Notes under the pieces: generated by a model | What the model saw: the letters and a program-made list of their open reading frames with translations, nothing else | What the model was told of the DNA's origin: nothing | Database searches by the model: none | Translations under genes and position numbers: made by a program | Part shown: one piece after another, positions 1 through 6,482 of the stretch | Numbering within the stretch: position 1 is the stretch's first letter | Layout: each line of letters opens with the position of its first letter | NCBI GenBank assembly: GCA_023412745.1 | Contig: JAEZBZ010000248.1 | Location: forward strand, 1 to 16,294 | Source of the DNA: Pseudomonadota bacterium | Lineage (GTDB): Bacteria > Pseudomonadota > Alphaproteobacteria > Rhizobiales > Hyphomicrobiaceae | Length of the DNA: 16,294 nucleotides | Direction: 5' to 3'

Positions 1-749
1 CACAAACCGCCGGTAGCGTTCAGTATCGCACCGTGCACGAATGATGATTTGTCGGACGCCAGCCACAGCACCGTATCGGCGATCTCGCGCGGTTCGCCGG
101 CGCGGCCGATCGGGCTGTTGGCACCAATGGCGCGGGCGGCTTCCTCACCACCGTGCACTTCGTGAATCTCGGTGATCACCGGTCCCGGGCGCACGCCATT
201 GACGCGGATGCCTTCGCGTCCGACTTCGCGGGCCAGCCCCATGGTGAAACTGTCGACGGCACCCTTGGTCGCCGCATAGTGGGTTTCCTTCGGCAAACCG
301 CCGAAACTCGCAGCCCGCGACGAGACGTTGACGATGGCGCCACCGTTGCCACCGTGCAGCGTTGACATGCGCCGGATGGCCTCGCGGGCGCAGTAGAAGT
401 AGCTGAAGATGTTGGTCGCGAAGATCTGCTGGATCTGCTGAGGCGTCATATCGTCCACACGCGCCGCGCCCGCATACATGCCGGCATTGTTGACCAGCGC
501 GGTCGTGCGACCCAGTTGCTCATCGACAGTCTGGAACATCGCCGCGACCGCTTCCGGGTCGGCGACATCGGCGCCCACCGCAATGGCATGCCCGCCCGAG
601 CGCGCAATCTGATCGACCAGGGCGTCGGCTGCGTCGCGGCTGCGGTGGTAATTGACGCAAACCGCATATCCAGCCGCCGCTCCCGCCAGAGCCACGGCGG
701 CGCCAATGCCTCGGCTTGCACCTGTGACGACCATCACCTTCTCGGACAT
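1..749 (-). CDS. SDR family NAD(P)-dependent oxidoreductase (3' end off the left edge)
   Basis: Classical short-chain dehydrogenase/reductase, a cytosolic NAD(P)(H)-dependent alcohol/ketone oxidoreductase whose substrate cannot be told from sequence. Read on the minus strand it gives 249 residues before the window ends. The cofactor motif TGASRGIG lies at residues 9-16, the structural NNAG at 87-90, Asn113 in the ATN helix, the catalytic serine in NVSS (143/144), and Tyr158-x3-Lys162 completes the tetrad. The C-terminal PGPV and GxxxEPREIAD segments are also present. Family members are usually about 245-255 residues, so only a few codons are missing. The ATG at 749 is preceded by GGGGAG about 7 bases upstream. 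An in-frame ATG at 770 is possible, but that Shine-Dalgarno sequence then lies inside the gene. The gene is divergent from the small ORF at 879. Family assignment is very secure; substrate is unknown. Confidence 0.93.
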   Translation of the reverse strand, partial: MSEKVMVVTGASRGIGAAVALAGAAAGYAVCVNYHRSRDAADALVDQIARSGGHAIAVGADVADPEAVAAMFQTVDEQLGRTTALVNNAGMYAGAARVDDMTPQQIQQIFATNIFSYFYCAREAIRRMSTLHGGNGGAIVNVSSRAASFGGLPKETHYAATKGAVDSFTMGLAREVGREGIRVNGVRPGPVITEIHEVHGGEEAARAIGANSPIGRAGEPREIADTVLWLASDKSSFVHGAILNATGGL

Positions 750-878
750 GCGTTCGCTCCCCGTGGTCATTTTGAATGTCCTCGCGACCTCGTGACCGCG
801 CAGGCCTGCTTTGTCGCGAACTGTAACACCGGCTGCGCGTTCAATGACAGGCATCATGCATCAGACAAGGCGAGTGTC

Positions 879-1067
879 ATGGGCGAGAAGACATCCGAGA
901 CGACCGACAAGAAACCGGAGAAAGAGCGCGAGAAGCAGCAGCCCGGCAAAATGCATCCTGCGGGGCAACACGCGCGCCCCGAATTGACGGACGAAGAGGC
1001 GACGCCCGGGACTGGCGCGCTGCCGGATCAGAAGAAGAACGGCGACGTCGATCCGGCCGTCGGATGA
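879..1067 (+). CDS. Small charged, probably disordered protein of 62 residues
   Basis: Function not recognised. The 62-residue product has an N-terminal third made almost entirely of Lys, Glu, Asp, Thr and Gln, followed by a PGKMHPAGQHARPELTD stretch and a Gly/Pro-rich tail ending in DVDPAVG. There is no membrane segment, signal peptide or cysteine. Composition predicts an intrinsically disordered soluble protein. My impression, not verified, is that short proteins with this 'HPAGxHxxPELTD...TPGxGxLP' pattern are common in Bradyrhizobium-like genomes. The ATG at 879 is chosen because AAGG lies 8 bases upstream (867-870). The same frame stays open further upstream (from 516), but that part overlaps the SDR gene antisense and has no ribosome site. 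It stands alone, divergent from the SDR gene. Confidence 0.55.
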   Translation: MGEKTSETTDKKPEKEREKQQPGKMHPAGQHARPELTDEEATPGTGALPDQKKNGDVDPAVG

Positions 1068-1178
1068 GCGCGCGATGTCGCGGCCGCAATGGCGCAGGTG
1101 AAAACGGACCGGATGGCTGGTTCGAGGTTCAACAAGCGGCGGTCGAGCGATCCCGGCCCAGCGGGGCAAGCCACTAGA

Positions 1179-1560
1179 TCATGCCCGGCTAGACGTTTCG
1201 TCCTTGCGGGCCTCCCACTTGCTGCGCAGCAGCGTCGTGACATGTTCTATGGTTTTGCCGTCCGTCTGCGATAGCCCGATTTGCGTTGCATCGCCCTAGA
1301 GGCTTCGTTGCCGTCCAAGTATCCGTTGAACAGCTTTGTCAGGCCAGGTCGACAAAGGCAAAACTGATCTTCGCCTCGAACGCTTCGCGTCCATAGCCGC
1401 GCCCCTGATTGCGGCTGCGATCCAGATCCCTCCCCCGGCCGTCTTGGCCTCTCAATCGATCTTGTTGAGACCGACGCCGCCGATCACGCACCCCTCAGGC
1501 TTGCATTCAACCGCAAATTCGTACGCGGTCGGCCGCGCGCGGAGTTTCGTTCCTGGCGTC
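1179..1560 (-). pseudogene. Decayed GNAT family N-acetyltransferase (RimJ/RimL-like)
   Basis: Minus-strand translation shows consecutive pieces of one GNAT acetyltransferase in different frames. First comes YEFAVECKPEGCVIGGVGLN (about 1517-1458), running into an in-frame TGA at 1454-1452, then a GGGIWIAAAI segment. A frameshift near 1402-1408 leads to GRGYGREAFEAKISFAFVDL, the acetyl-CoA-binding (R/Q)-x-x-G-x-G/A signature and its helix. A second shift near 1341-1345 leads to LTKLFNGYLDGNEASRAMQR, the conserved C-terminal strand-helix. A third shift near 1265 leads to DGKTIEHVTTLLRSKWEA, ending in TGA at 1181-1179. One stop and at least three shifts make a functional product impossible. The N-terminal half is not recognisable in 1561-1700. 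The rest of the 1068-1700 gap holds nothing else I can support. An assembly made of low-quality reads could mimic this, but flanking genes are intact. Confidence 0.75.
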
Positions 1561-1700
1561 CACGACGTTGCAGCCTTTGGTTCGAAACCATCGGCAAACA
1601 GCTTTTACTGGAAAGCATCGCGCGGACCGAACTTACCCCGCGCTTCCGCCAGACCGGCGGCCTAATACGCGGGCCTGTGTGATTTCCGCGCTCGGCGGTT

Positions 1701-2138
1701 TCAGCCGGCGTTGACCGTCCAAGGATCGTAGGTGCCGAACGACCAGACATGGCCTCCCGGATCGCGGCAGGAATATCCGCGTCCGCCATAGTCGGCGTCC
1801 TTCAGCGGCATGACGATCTCAGCGCCGGCTGCCACCGCCTGCGCATGATGGGCATCCGCATCATCGACGATCATATAGATCGACTGCGTGCAGCGCCCTC
1901 CAACAGCGTTCGGCTGGATCATGAACCTGCTGTAGGGCGTCTCCACATTCGGGCCGATCATGATCATGCCGTTGCCGAAAGACAGCTCGGCATGGACGAC
2001 CTGGCCCGCATCGTTGCGATAAACCGCGTGTGGCTTGAAACCGAAGGCCCGACTTAGCCAATCGACCGCCGCCGTCGCGTCGTCATAACGCATCGTCGAA
2101 ATCAATGTCGCCGTCGTGGCCTTCGGTCCTGCCGTCAT
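1701..2138 (-). CDS. VOC (glyoxalase/bleomycin-resistance fold) protein
   Basis: A 145-residue protein of the vicinal oxygen chelate superfamily, in the glyoxalase/PhnB-like group. Visible signatures are the N-terminal beta-alpha unit with MRYDDATAAVDWLSRAFGF (16-34), the HAELSFGNGMIMIG strand pair (49-62), the second-repeat start SIYMIVDDADAHHAQAVAAGAEI (86-108) and the typical closing motif RDPGGHVWSFGTY (125-137). Members bind a metal or a small hydrophobic ligand as glyoxalases, dioxygenases or antibiotic-sequestering proteins; which applies here cannot be decided. GGGATTGGA lies just ahead of the ATG at 2138 and supports that start. It begins 30 bases after the stop of the dehydratase gene on the same strand, so the two are probably co-transcribed, though a shared pathway is not implied by sequence. 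Confidence 0.88.
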   Translation of the reverse strand: MTAGPKATTATLISTMRYDDATAAVDWLSRAFGFKPHAVYRNDAGQVVHAELSFGNGMIMIGPNVETPYSRFMIQPNAVGGRCTQSIYMIVDDADAHHAQAVAAGAEIVMPLKDADYGGRGYSCRDPGGHVWSFGTYDPWTVNAG

Positions 2139-2168
2139 TCCAATCCCTTTCGCCGGACGATGATCCGA

Positions 2169-3974
2169 TCAGTGGTTGTCGCGCGGAATACCCTTGGTTT
2201 CCGCGATCCGCTGATACTTTTCGGCGTTCTTCAGGATGGCGCCCTCGCTCATCTCATTCACGAGGCCGCGCTGGATTTCCTGCCAAGGCGTCTGGCTTTC
2301 GGGATACTTGTAGCCGCCGTTGGCCATCAGTTCCTTGCGCCGCTTTTCGAGCTCTTCCTTGGAGATCAGGATATCGGCGCTGCGCTTGTTGAGATCGATG
2401 CGCACGCGATCGCCGGTCTTCAGCAGCGCCAAGCCGCCGTTGCTGGCAGCCTCGGGCGACGCATTGAGGATCGACGGGCTGCCGGATGTGCCGGACTGGC
2501 GGCCGTCTCCGATGCACGGCAGCGAGCCGATGCCCTTTTTCAGCAGATAGGCCGGCGTGCGCATGTTCACGACCTCGGCCGCACCCGGATAGCCGATCGG
2601 GCCAGCACCGCGCATGAACAGCAATGTGTGCTCGTCGATCTCCAGCGCGGGGTCGTCGATGCGGGCGTGATAATCCTCCGGCCCGTCGAACACCACCGCG
2701 CGTCCTTCAAACGCATTCGGATCCTTCGGGTCGGACAGATAACGCTTGCGGAATTCGCCATCGATCACCGACGTCTTCATGATCGCGCTGTCGAACAGGT
2801 TGCCCTTCAGGTTGAGGAACCCGGCCGCTGCCAGCATCGGCTCGTCGTAAGACTTGATGACGCGACGATCGTCCGAGAACTTGCCTTTGCAGTTCTCCAA
2901 CAGCGTCTTGCCGTTCACCGTGGTCGCGACGTTGTTGATCTTGCCCTTGGCGATCAGCTCGGCCACCACCGCCGGCACGCCACCGGCGCGGTGATATTCC
3001 TCGCCCAGGTACTCGCCCGCCGGCTGCAGATTGACCAGCAGCGGAATGTCGTAGCCGATGCGCTCCCAATCATCGTTGTTGAGTTCAACGCCGGCGTGAC
3101 GCGCGATCGCGTTGAGATGGATCGGCGCGTTGGTCGAACCACCGATCGCCGAATTGACGACGATGGCGTTCTCGAACGCGGCGCGGGTCAGGATCTTCGA
3201 TGGACGCAGATCCTCATGCACCATTTCCACCGCGCGCTTGCCGGTCAGATAGGCCATTTCGGCGCGCTCGCGATGCGGCGCGGGGATCGCGGCGCAGAAC
3301 GGCAGGCTCATGCCCAGCGCTTCGGCCAGCGAGTTCATGGTCGAGGCCGTGCCCATGGTGTTGCAGTGTCCCGGCGACGGCGCCGAGGACGCGACGAGCT
3401 CGATGAAGCCCTTGTGGTCGATGTCTCCCTTGGCCAGCAGCTCACGCGCCTTCCAGACGATGGTGCCCGAACCGGTGCGCTCGCCCTTGAACCAGCCGTT
3501 GAGCATCGGGCCGCCGGACAGCACGATGGCGGGGATGTCGACGGTGGCGGCGGCCATGATCTGCGCGGGCGTGGTCTTGTCGCAGCCCGTGGTCAGCACG
3601 ACGCCGTCGATGGGGTAGCCATAGAGGATCTCGACGAGACCGAGATACAGCAGATTGCGATCGAGGGCCGCGGTCGGCCGCTTGCAGGTTTCCTGGATCG
3701 GATGCACCGGAAACTCGAAGCAGATGCCGCCAGCTTCGCGGATGCCTTCGCGGGTGCGCTTGGCCAGCTCGATATGGTGGCGATTGCAGGGGGTGATGTC
3801 GGAGCCGCTCTGCGCTATGCCGATGATCGGCTTGCCGGATTGCAGTTCCTCCAGCGAGAGGCCGTAATTCATCATGCGCTCTAGATAAAGCGCCGTCATA
3901 TCAATGTTGTTCGGGTTGTCGAACCAGGCTTGCGAGCGAAGCTTCAGTGGCTTGCCATCGGTCTTATTGGCCAT
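2169..3974 (-). CDS. IlvD/Edd family sugar-acid dehydratase (D-xylonate/L-arabinonate type)
   Basis: A 601-residue dehydratase of the IlvD/Edd family, which removes water from aldonic acids to give 2-keto-3-deoxy acids using an iron-sulfur cluster and Mg2+. Cluster cysteines are Cys63 (SGSDITPCNRHH), Cys131 (TTGCDKTTP) and Cys204 (PGHCNTMGTAS). Asp132/Lys133 match the metal-binding acid and carbamylated lysine, and Ser494 in GDGRQSGTSGS is the expected catalytic base. The opening (WFDNPNNIDMTALYLER), PTAALDRNL and the C-terminal NH ending resemble what I recall of Caulobacter xylonate dehydratase and Rhizobium L-arabinonate dehydratase, not biosynthetic IlvD. The expected product is 2-keto-3-deoxypentonate, a precursor of 2-oxoglutarate semialdehyde. 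AGGGACGG directly precedes the ATG. It is divergent from the FAD dehydrogenase gene. Family is certain; exact pentonate or another sugar acid is open. Confidence 0.93.
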   Translation of the reverse strand: MANKTDGKPLKLRSQAWFDNPNNIDMTALYLERMMNYGLSLEELQSGKPIIGIAQSGSDITPCNRHHIELAKRTREGIREAGGICFEFPVHPIQETCKRPTAALDRNLLYLGLVEILYGYPIDGVVLTTGCDKTTPAQIMAAATVDIPAIVLSGGPMLNGWFKGERTGSGTIVWKARELLAKGDIDHKGFIELVASSAPSPGHCNTMGTASTMNSLAEALGMSLPFCAAIPAPHRERAEMAYLTGKRAVEMVHEDLRPSKILTRAAFENAIVVNSAIGGSTNAPIHLNAIARHAGVELNNDDWERIGYDIPLLVNLQPAGEYLGEEYHRAGGVPAVVAELIAKGKINNVATTVNGKTLLENCKGKFSDDRRVIKSYDEPMLAAAGFLNLKGNLFDSAIMKTSVIDGEFRKRYLSDPKDPNAFEGRAVVFDGPEDYHARIDDPALEIDEHTLLFMRGAGPIGYPGAAEVVNMRTPAYLLKKGIGSLPCIGDGRQSGTSGSPSILNASPEAASNGGLALLKTGDRVRIDLNKRSADILISKEELEKRRKELMANGGYKYPESQTPWQEIQRGLVNEMSEGAILKNAEKYQRIAETKGIPRDNH

Positions 3975-3992
3975 TTTCCGTCCCTGTAAGTT

Positions 3993-4011
3993 TTGTGACC
4001 CTTGGTAACAA
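3993..4011. promoter_or_regulatory. Candidate operator: 19-base inverted repeat
   Basis: TTGTGACC-CTT-GGTAACAA: two 8-base arms with one mismatch around a 3-base spacer. It ends 18 bases from the start codon of the dehydratase gene (3974), inside the divergent spacer, where a repressor would block that gene's leader or promoter. Outer TTGT...ACAA arms resemble operators of GntR- or LacI-type catabolic regulators in general form. No regulator gene is in the window, so this is inference from symmetry and position. Confidence 0.4.
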
Positions 4012-4124
4012 CAGCCCCATCTGTCCGCTGCCTGAGGTCAACCACCACTCCTTCGATACCACGGCGTAGCGAGGGGTCGTCAATCAAACAACACTGTAAC
4101 GTGCAAATCACGGCTTGGGTCGGG

Positions 4125-4162
4125 GGGTTCTCGACTTTCTGTCCCGTCTCGGGCAAGAACCC
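4125..4162. promoter_or_regulatory. Inverted repeat in the divergent spacer
   Basis: GGGTTCT (4125-4131) and AGAACCC (4156-4162) are perfect inverted arms with 24 bases between them. The outer flanks (GTCGGG at 4119, CCGAC ending 4164) extend the pairing imperfectly. The right arm ends about 40 bases before the FAD dehydrogenase start, which itself lacks a good Shine-Dalgarno sequence, so a leader hairpin or an activator/repressor half-site pair is possible. Weak evidence. Confidence 0.22.
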
Positions 4163-4203
4163 GACTAAGGCCATGGAGTAAAGAGACAGCGGGCCATTTC
4201 AAA

Positions 4204-5436
4204 ATGAACATCGTTATTGTCGGCGCGGGAATAGTCGGGGTCACGGCTGCGCACAGGCTACTGGATCAGGGCCATCAGGTCACTCTGATCGACCGCGGCG
4301 AACCAACAGCGCCGCATCGCGGCAACGCGGGCATCATAGCCCACACGGATATCCTGCCGCTGGCCTCGCCACGCATGATCATGCAGGCCGTGAAGTGGCT
4401 GATCGATCCCGTCGGGCCGTTTGCCGTGCGCCCGGCCTATCTGCCGCGGTTGACGCCCTGGCTGGCCCGTTTCCTACTGGCCGCACTGCCGAGCCGCATT
4501 GAACGCTCGATCGAGGGCATCGCACAGATCCAGGCGATGGCGCTCCCGGCTTGGGAACGCCTGCTGACGCATCTGGGCATGCCGGGCGAACTGAACCATC
4601 ACGGCATCCTGTACGTGTTCGAGAACCTCGAGGCGTTTGAGCGCAACAAGCCACAATATCAGCGGCAGGTCGAACTCTCGATCCGGCTGGAATTGCTGGA
4701 TGGCGCGGTGCTGCGCTCCATGGAACCGGCGCTGTCGGAGCGCTTTCAGCGCGCCGCGTTCTATCCCGACGTGGCGCACGTCAACGACCCGCTTGTCCTG
4801 ACGCAGAAATTGGCCCTCGCGGCCGCCAACCGCGGCGCACACTTCGAGCAGGCGCGCGTCAGCGGTGTCGCCATCGCCAATGGCGATGAGCCGGTCGTTG
4901 TGCTCGAAGGTGGCAGATCGATTGCCGCAGACCGGCTGATCATTGCGGCCGGTGCCTGGTCGAAACCGCTCGCGACGGCGCTGGGCGATGCCGTGCCACT
5001 GGATACCGAACGCGGCTACAATGCGACCATGACGGAGCCCGGGGTCACCCTCACCCGCCCTGTGCTTTTCGACGAGCATGCGTTCATCATCACGCCGCTG
5101 CAAACCGGCTTGCGCGTTGGCGGCGCGGTCGAACTCGCCAGCACGTCCGCGACGCCCAACTGGCAGCGCGTCGAAGCGCTGATGGCCAAAGCGCGGACGT
5201 TTGTGCCGGAACTGAAGGATGGCGGCCGTACCGACTGGATGGGCTGCCGCCCGTCGCTGCCCGATACGCTGCCGGTGATCTCGCGGTCGCGCTGGAGCCC
5301 GAAAGTGATCTATGCGTTCGGCCATTCGCATCACGGGCTGACGCAATCGGCCGCAACCGCGGAACTGGTCGGTGCGCTGATCGCGGACCAACAGCCGGCG
5401 GTCGATCTGTCGTACTACAGCGCCCAGCGCTTCTAA
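4204..5436 (+). CDS. FAD-dependent D-amino-acid dehydrogenase, probably D-hydroxyproline dehydrogenase
   Basis: A 410-residue DAO/DadA-fold flavoprotein. The dinucleotide motif GAGIVG lies at residues 7-12, and Asp30 ends the second strand for ribose binding. The FAD-contacting HRGNAGII segment is at 38-45, RLIIAAGAWS at 244-253, and the C-terminal FAD-binding motif GHSHHGLTQSAATAELVG is at 373-390. The family oxidises D-amino acids to imino acids, passing electrons to the respiratory chain. The next gene, 21 bases on, is a 4-hydroxyproline epimerase; this pairing matches the rhizobial hyp catabolic genes. The likely substrate is therefore cis-4-hydroxy-D-proline, giving 1-pyrroline-4-hydroxy-2-carboxylate. 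No convincing Shine-Dalgarno precedes the ATG at 4204, but the glycine motif sits at the expected distance from it. General family is certain; substrate rests on context. Confidence 0.9.
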   Translation: MNIVIVGAGIVGVTAAHRLLDQGHQVTLIDRGEPTAPHRGNAGIIAHTDILPLASPRMIMQAVKWLIDPVGPFAVRPAYLPRLTPWLARFLLAALPSRIERSIEGIAQIQAMALPAWERLLTHLGMPGELNHHGILYVFENLEAFERNKPQYQRQVELSIRLELLDGAVLRSMEPALSERFQRAAFYPDVAHVNDPLVLTQKLALAAANRGAHFEQARVSGVAIANGDEPVVVLEGGRSIAADRLIIAAGAWSKPLATALGDAVPLDTERGYNATMTEPGVTLTRPVLFDEHAFIITPLQTGLRVGGAVELASTSATPNWQRVEALMAKARTFVPELKDGGRTDWMGCRPSLPDTLPVISRSRWSPKVIYAFGHSHHGLTQSAATAELVGALIADQQPAVDLSYYSAQRF

Positions 5437-5444
5437 CGTCTTCC

Positions 5445-5448
5445 GGAG
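5445..5448 (+). promoter_or_regulatory. Ribosome binding site that fixes a TTG start
   Basis: GGAG lies 9 bases before TTG at 5458. No ATG or GTG near the expected N-terminus offers an alternative in frame, and the family's usual opening (HTFFCxDGHT) begins four codons after this TTG. Confidence 0.6.
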
Positions 5449-5457
5449 TTCAAGACC

Positions 5458-6462
5458 TTGGCAAATCACACCTTCTTCTGTGTGGACGGCCACACGACGG
5501 GCAATCCCGTGCGGGTTGTCGCGGGTGGCGCACCGGTGCTGTCCGGCAACGACATGATCGAGCGACGCGCCCACTTTCTCGCCGAATTCGATTGGATCCG
5601 CACCGCGCTGATGTTCGAGCCACGTGGTCACGATATGATGTCGGGGTCGATCCTGCTCCCGCCGACGCGGGACGATTGCGACGTCGCGATCCTGTTCATC
5701 GAGACGTCCGGATGCCTGCCAATGTGCGGACACGGTACCATCGGCACGGTGACCACCGCCATCGAGCGCGGGCTGGTCCAGCCGCGTTCGCCGGGGGTGC
5801 TGCGGCTCGATACGCCAGCTGGTGTTGTGGTTGCCGAATACGGCCAGAACGGACCTTTTGTGGAATGGGTGCGGCTGACCAATGTTCCGTCATATCTCCA
5901 CGCTACGGACCTCGAAGCGGATGTTGAAGGCTTCGGCCGGCTGAAGATGGATGTCGCCTATGGCGGCAATTTCTACGGCATCATCGAGCCGCAGGAGATC
6001 TTCGGCGGCCTCGAAACGCTGACGCCGAGCCGCCTGCTGGCGCTGAGCCCTGTCATCCGGCGCACCTTCAGCGAGAAATTCAGCTACGTGCATCCGGAAA
6101 AACCGGAGATCCGGGGTCTCAGCCACATCATGTGGACCGGCAAGCCGACCAAGCCCGACAGCAGCGCGCGCAATGCGGTGTTCTTCGGCGAAAAGGGTCT
6201 CGACCGCTCACCGTGCGGCACCGGCACGTCGGCACGCATGGCTCATTGGGCGGCGCGCGGACAACTCAGCGAGGGCGAGGACTTCGTCCACGAGAGCATC
6301 ATCGGATCGCAGTTCGTCGGGCGCATCGCCGGACGCACCAAGGTCGGCGATCACGATGCCATCATCCCAAGCGTACAGGGGTGGGCGCGGGTGACGGGCC
6401 TCAACACCATCTTCGTCGACGACCGCGACCCGTTCTGGAAGGGCTTCCAGGTCGTCGACTGA
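5458..6462 (+). CDS. hypRE: 4-hydroxyproline epimerase (proline racemase family), TTG start
   Basis: A 334-residue proline racemase superfamily enzyme that interconverts trans-4-hydroxy-L-proline and cis-4-hydroxy-D-proline by a two-base, cofactor-free mechanism. Both catalytic cysteines are present: Cys90 in MCGHGTIG and Cys253 in DRSPCGTGTSA. That separates it from trans-3-hydroxyproline dehydratases, in which the second cysteine is replaced by threonine. Further family blocks are HTFFCVDGHTTGNPVRVVAGG at the start, FEPRGHDMMSGS (53-64), VAYGGNFYGI (167-175), the HESIIGS segment and NTIFVDDRDPF near the end. Length and order match the family. Translation starts at TTG with GGAG 9 bases upstream. 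It follows the FAD dehydrogenase by 21 bases in one operon, so epimerisation would feed D-hydroxyproline to that enzyme. It ends 20 bases from the converging oxidase gene. Confidence 0.94.
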   Translation: MANHTFFCVDGHTTGNPVRVVAGGAPVLSGNDMIERRAHFLAEFDWIRTALMFEPRGHDMMSGSILLPPTRDDCDVAILFIETSGCLPMCGHGTIGTVTTAIERGLVQPRSPGVLRLDTPAGVVVAEYGQNGPFVEWVRLTNVPSYLHATDLEADVEGFGRLKMDVAYGGNFYGIIEPQEIFGGLETLTPSRLLALSPVIRRTFSEKFSYVHPEKPEIRGLSHIMWTGKPTKPDSSARNAVFFGEKGLDRSPCGTGTSARMAHWAARGQLSEGEDFVHESIIGSQFVGRIAGRTKVGDHDAIIPSVQGWARVTGLNTIFVDDRDPFWKGFQVVD

Positions 6463-6482
6463 TGGGAAAGCGTCCGTGTTGA

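Noticed and set aside
1336..1665. 109-codon plus-strand open frame in the left gap
   Set aside because: No family and it lies antisense to the GNAT remnants, which explain the sequence better.
2160..3884. 574-codon open frame on the plus strand
   Set aside because: Antisense to the dehydratase gene; composition is the Arg/Asp/Ala/Val-rich pattern of a GC-biased shadow frame, with no domain, and the minus-strand protein carries all catalytic motifs.
3944..4174. 76-codon minus-strand open frame in the divergent spacer
   Set aside because: Overlaps the true start of the dehydratase gene in another frame and has no family signature; better read as regulatory DNA.
4474..5733. 419-codon minus-strand open frame
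   Set aside because: Shadow of the FAD dehydrogenase and the epimerase start; spans two real genes and shows no recognisable family.
6435..6450. Palindrome CTGGAAG-GG-CTTCCAG near the end of the epimerase gene, considered as a terminator
   Set aside because: It lies inside the coding sequence (Trp-Lys-Gly-Phe-Gln codons), leaves almost no loop and is not followed by a T-run.
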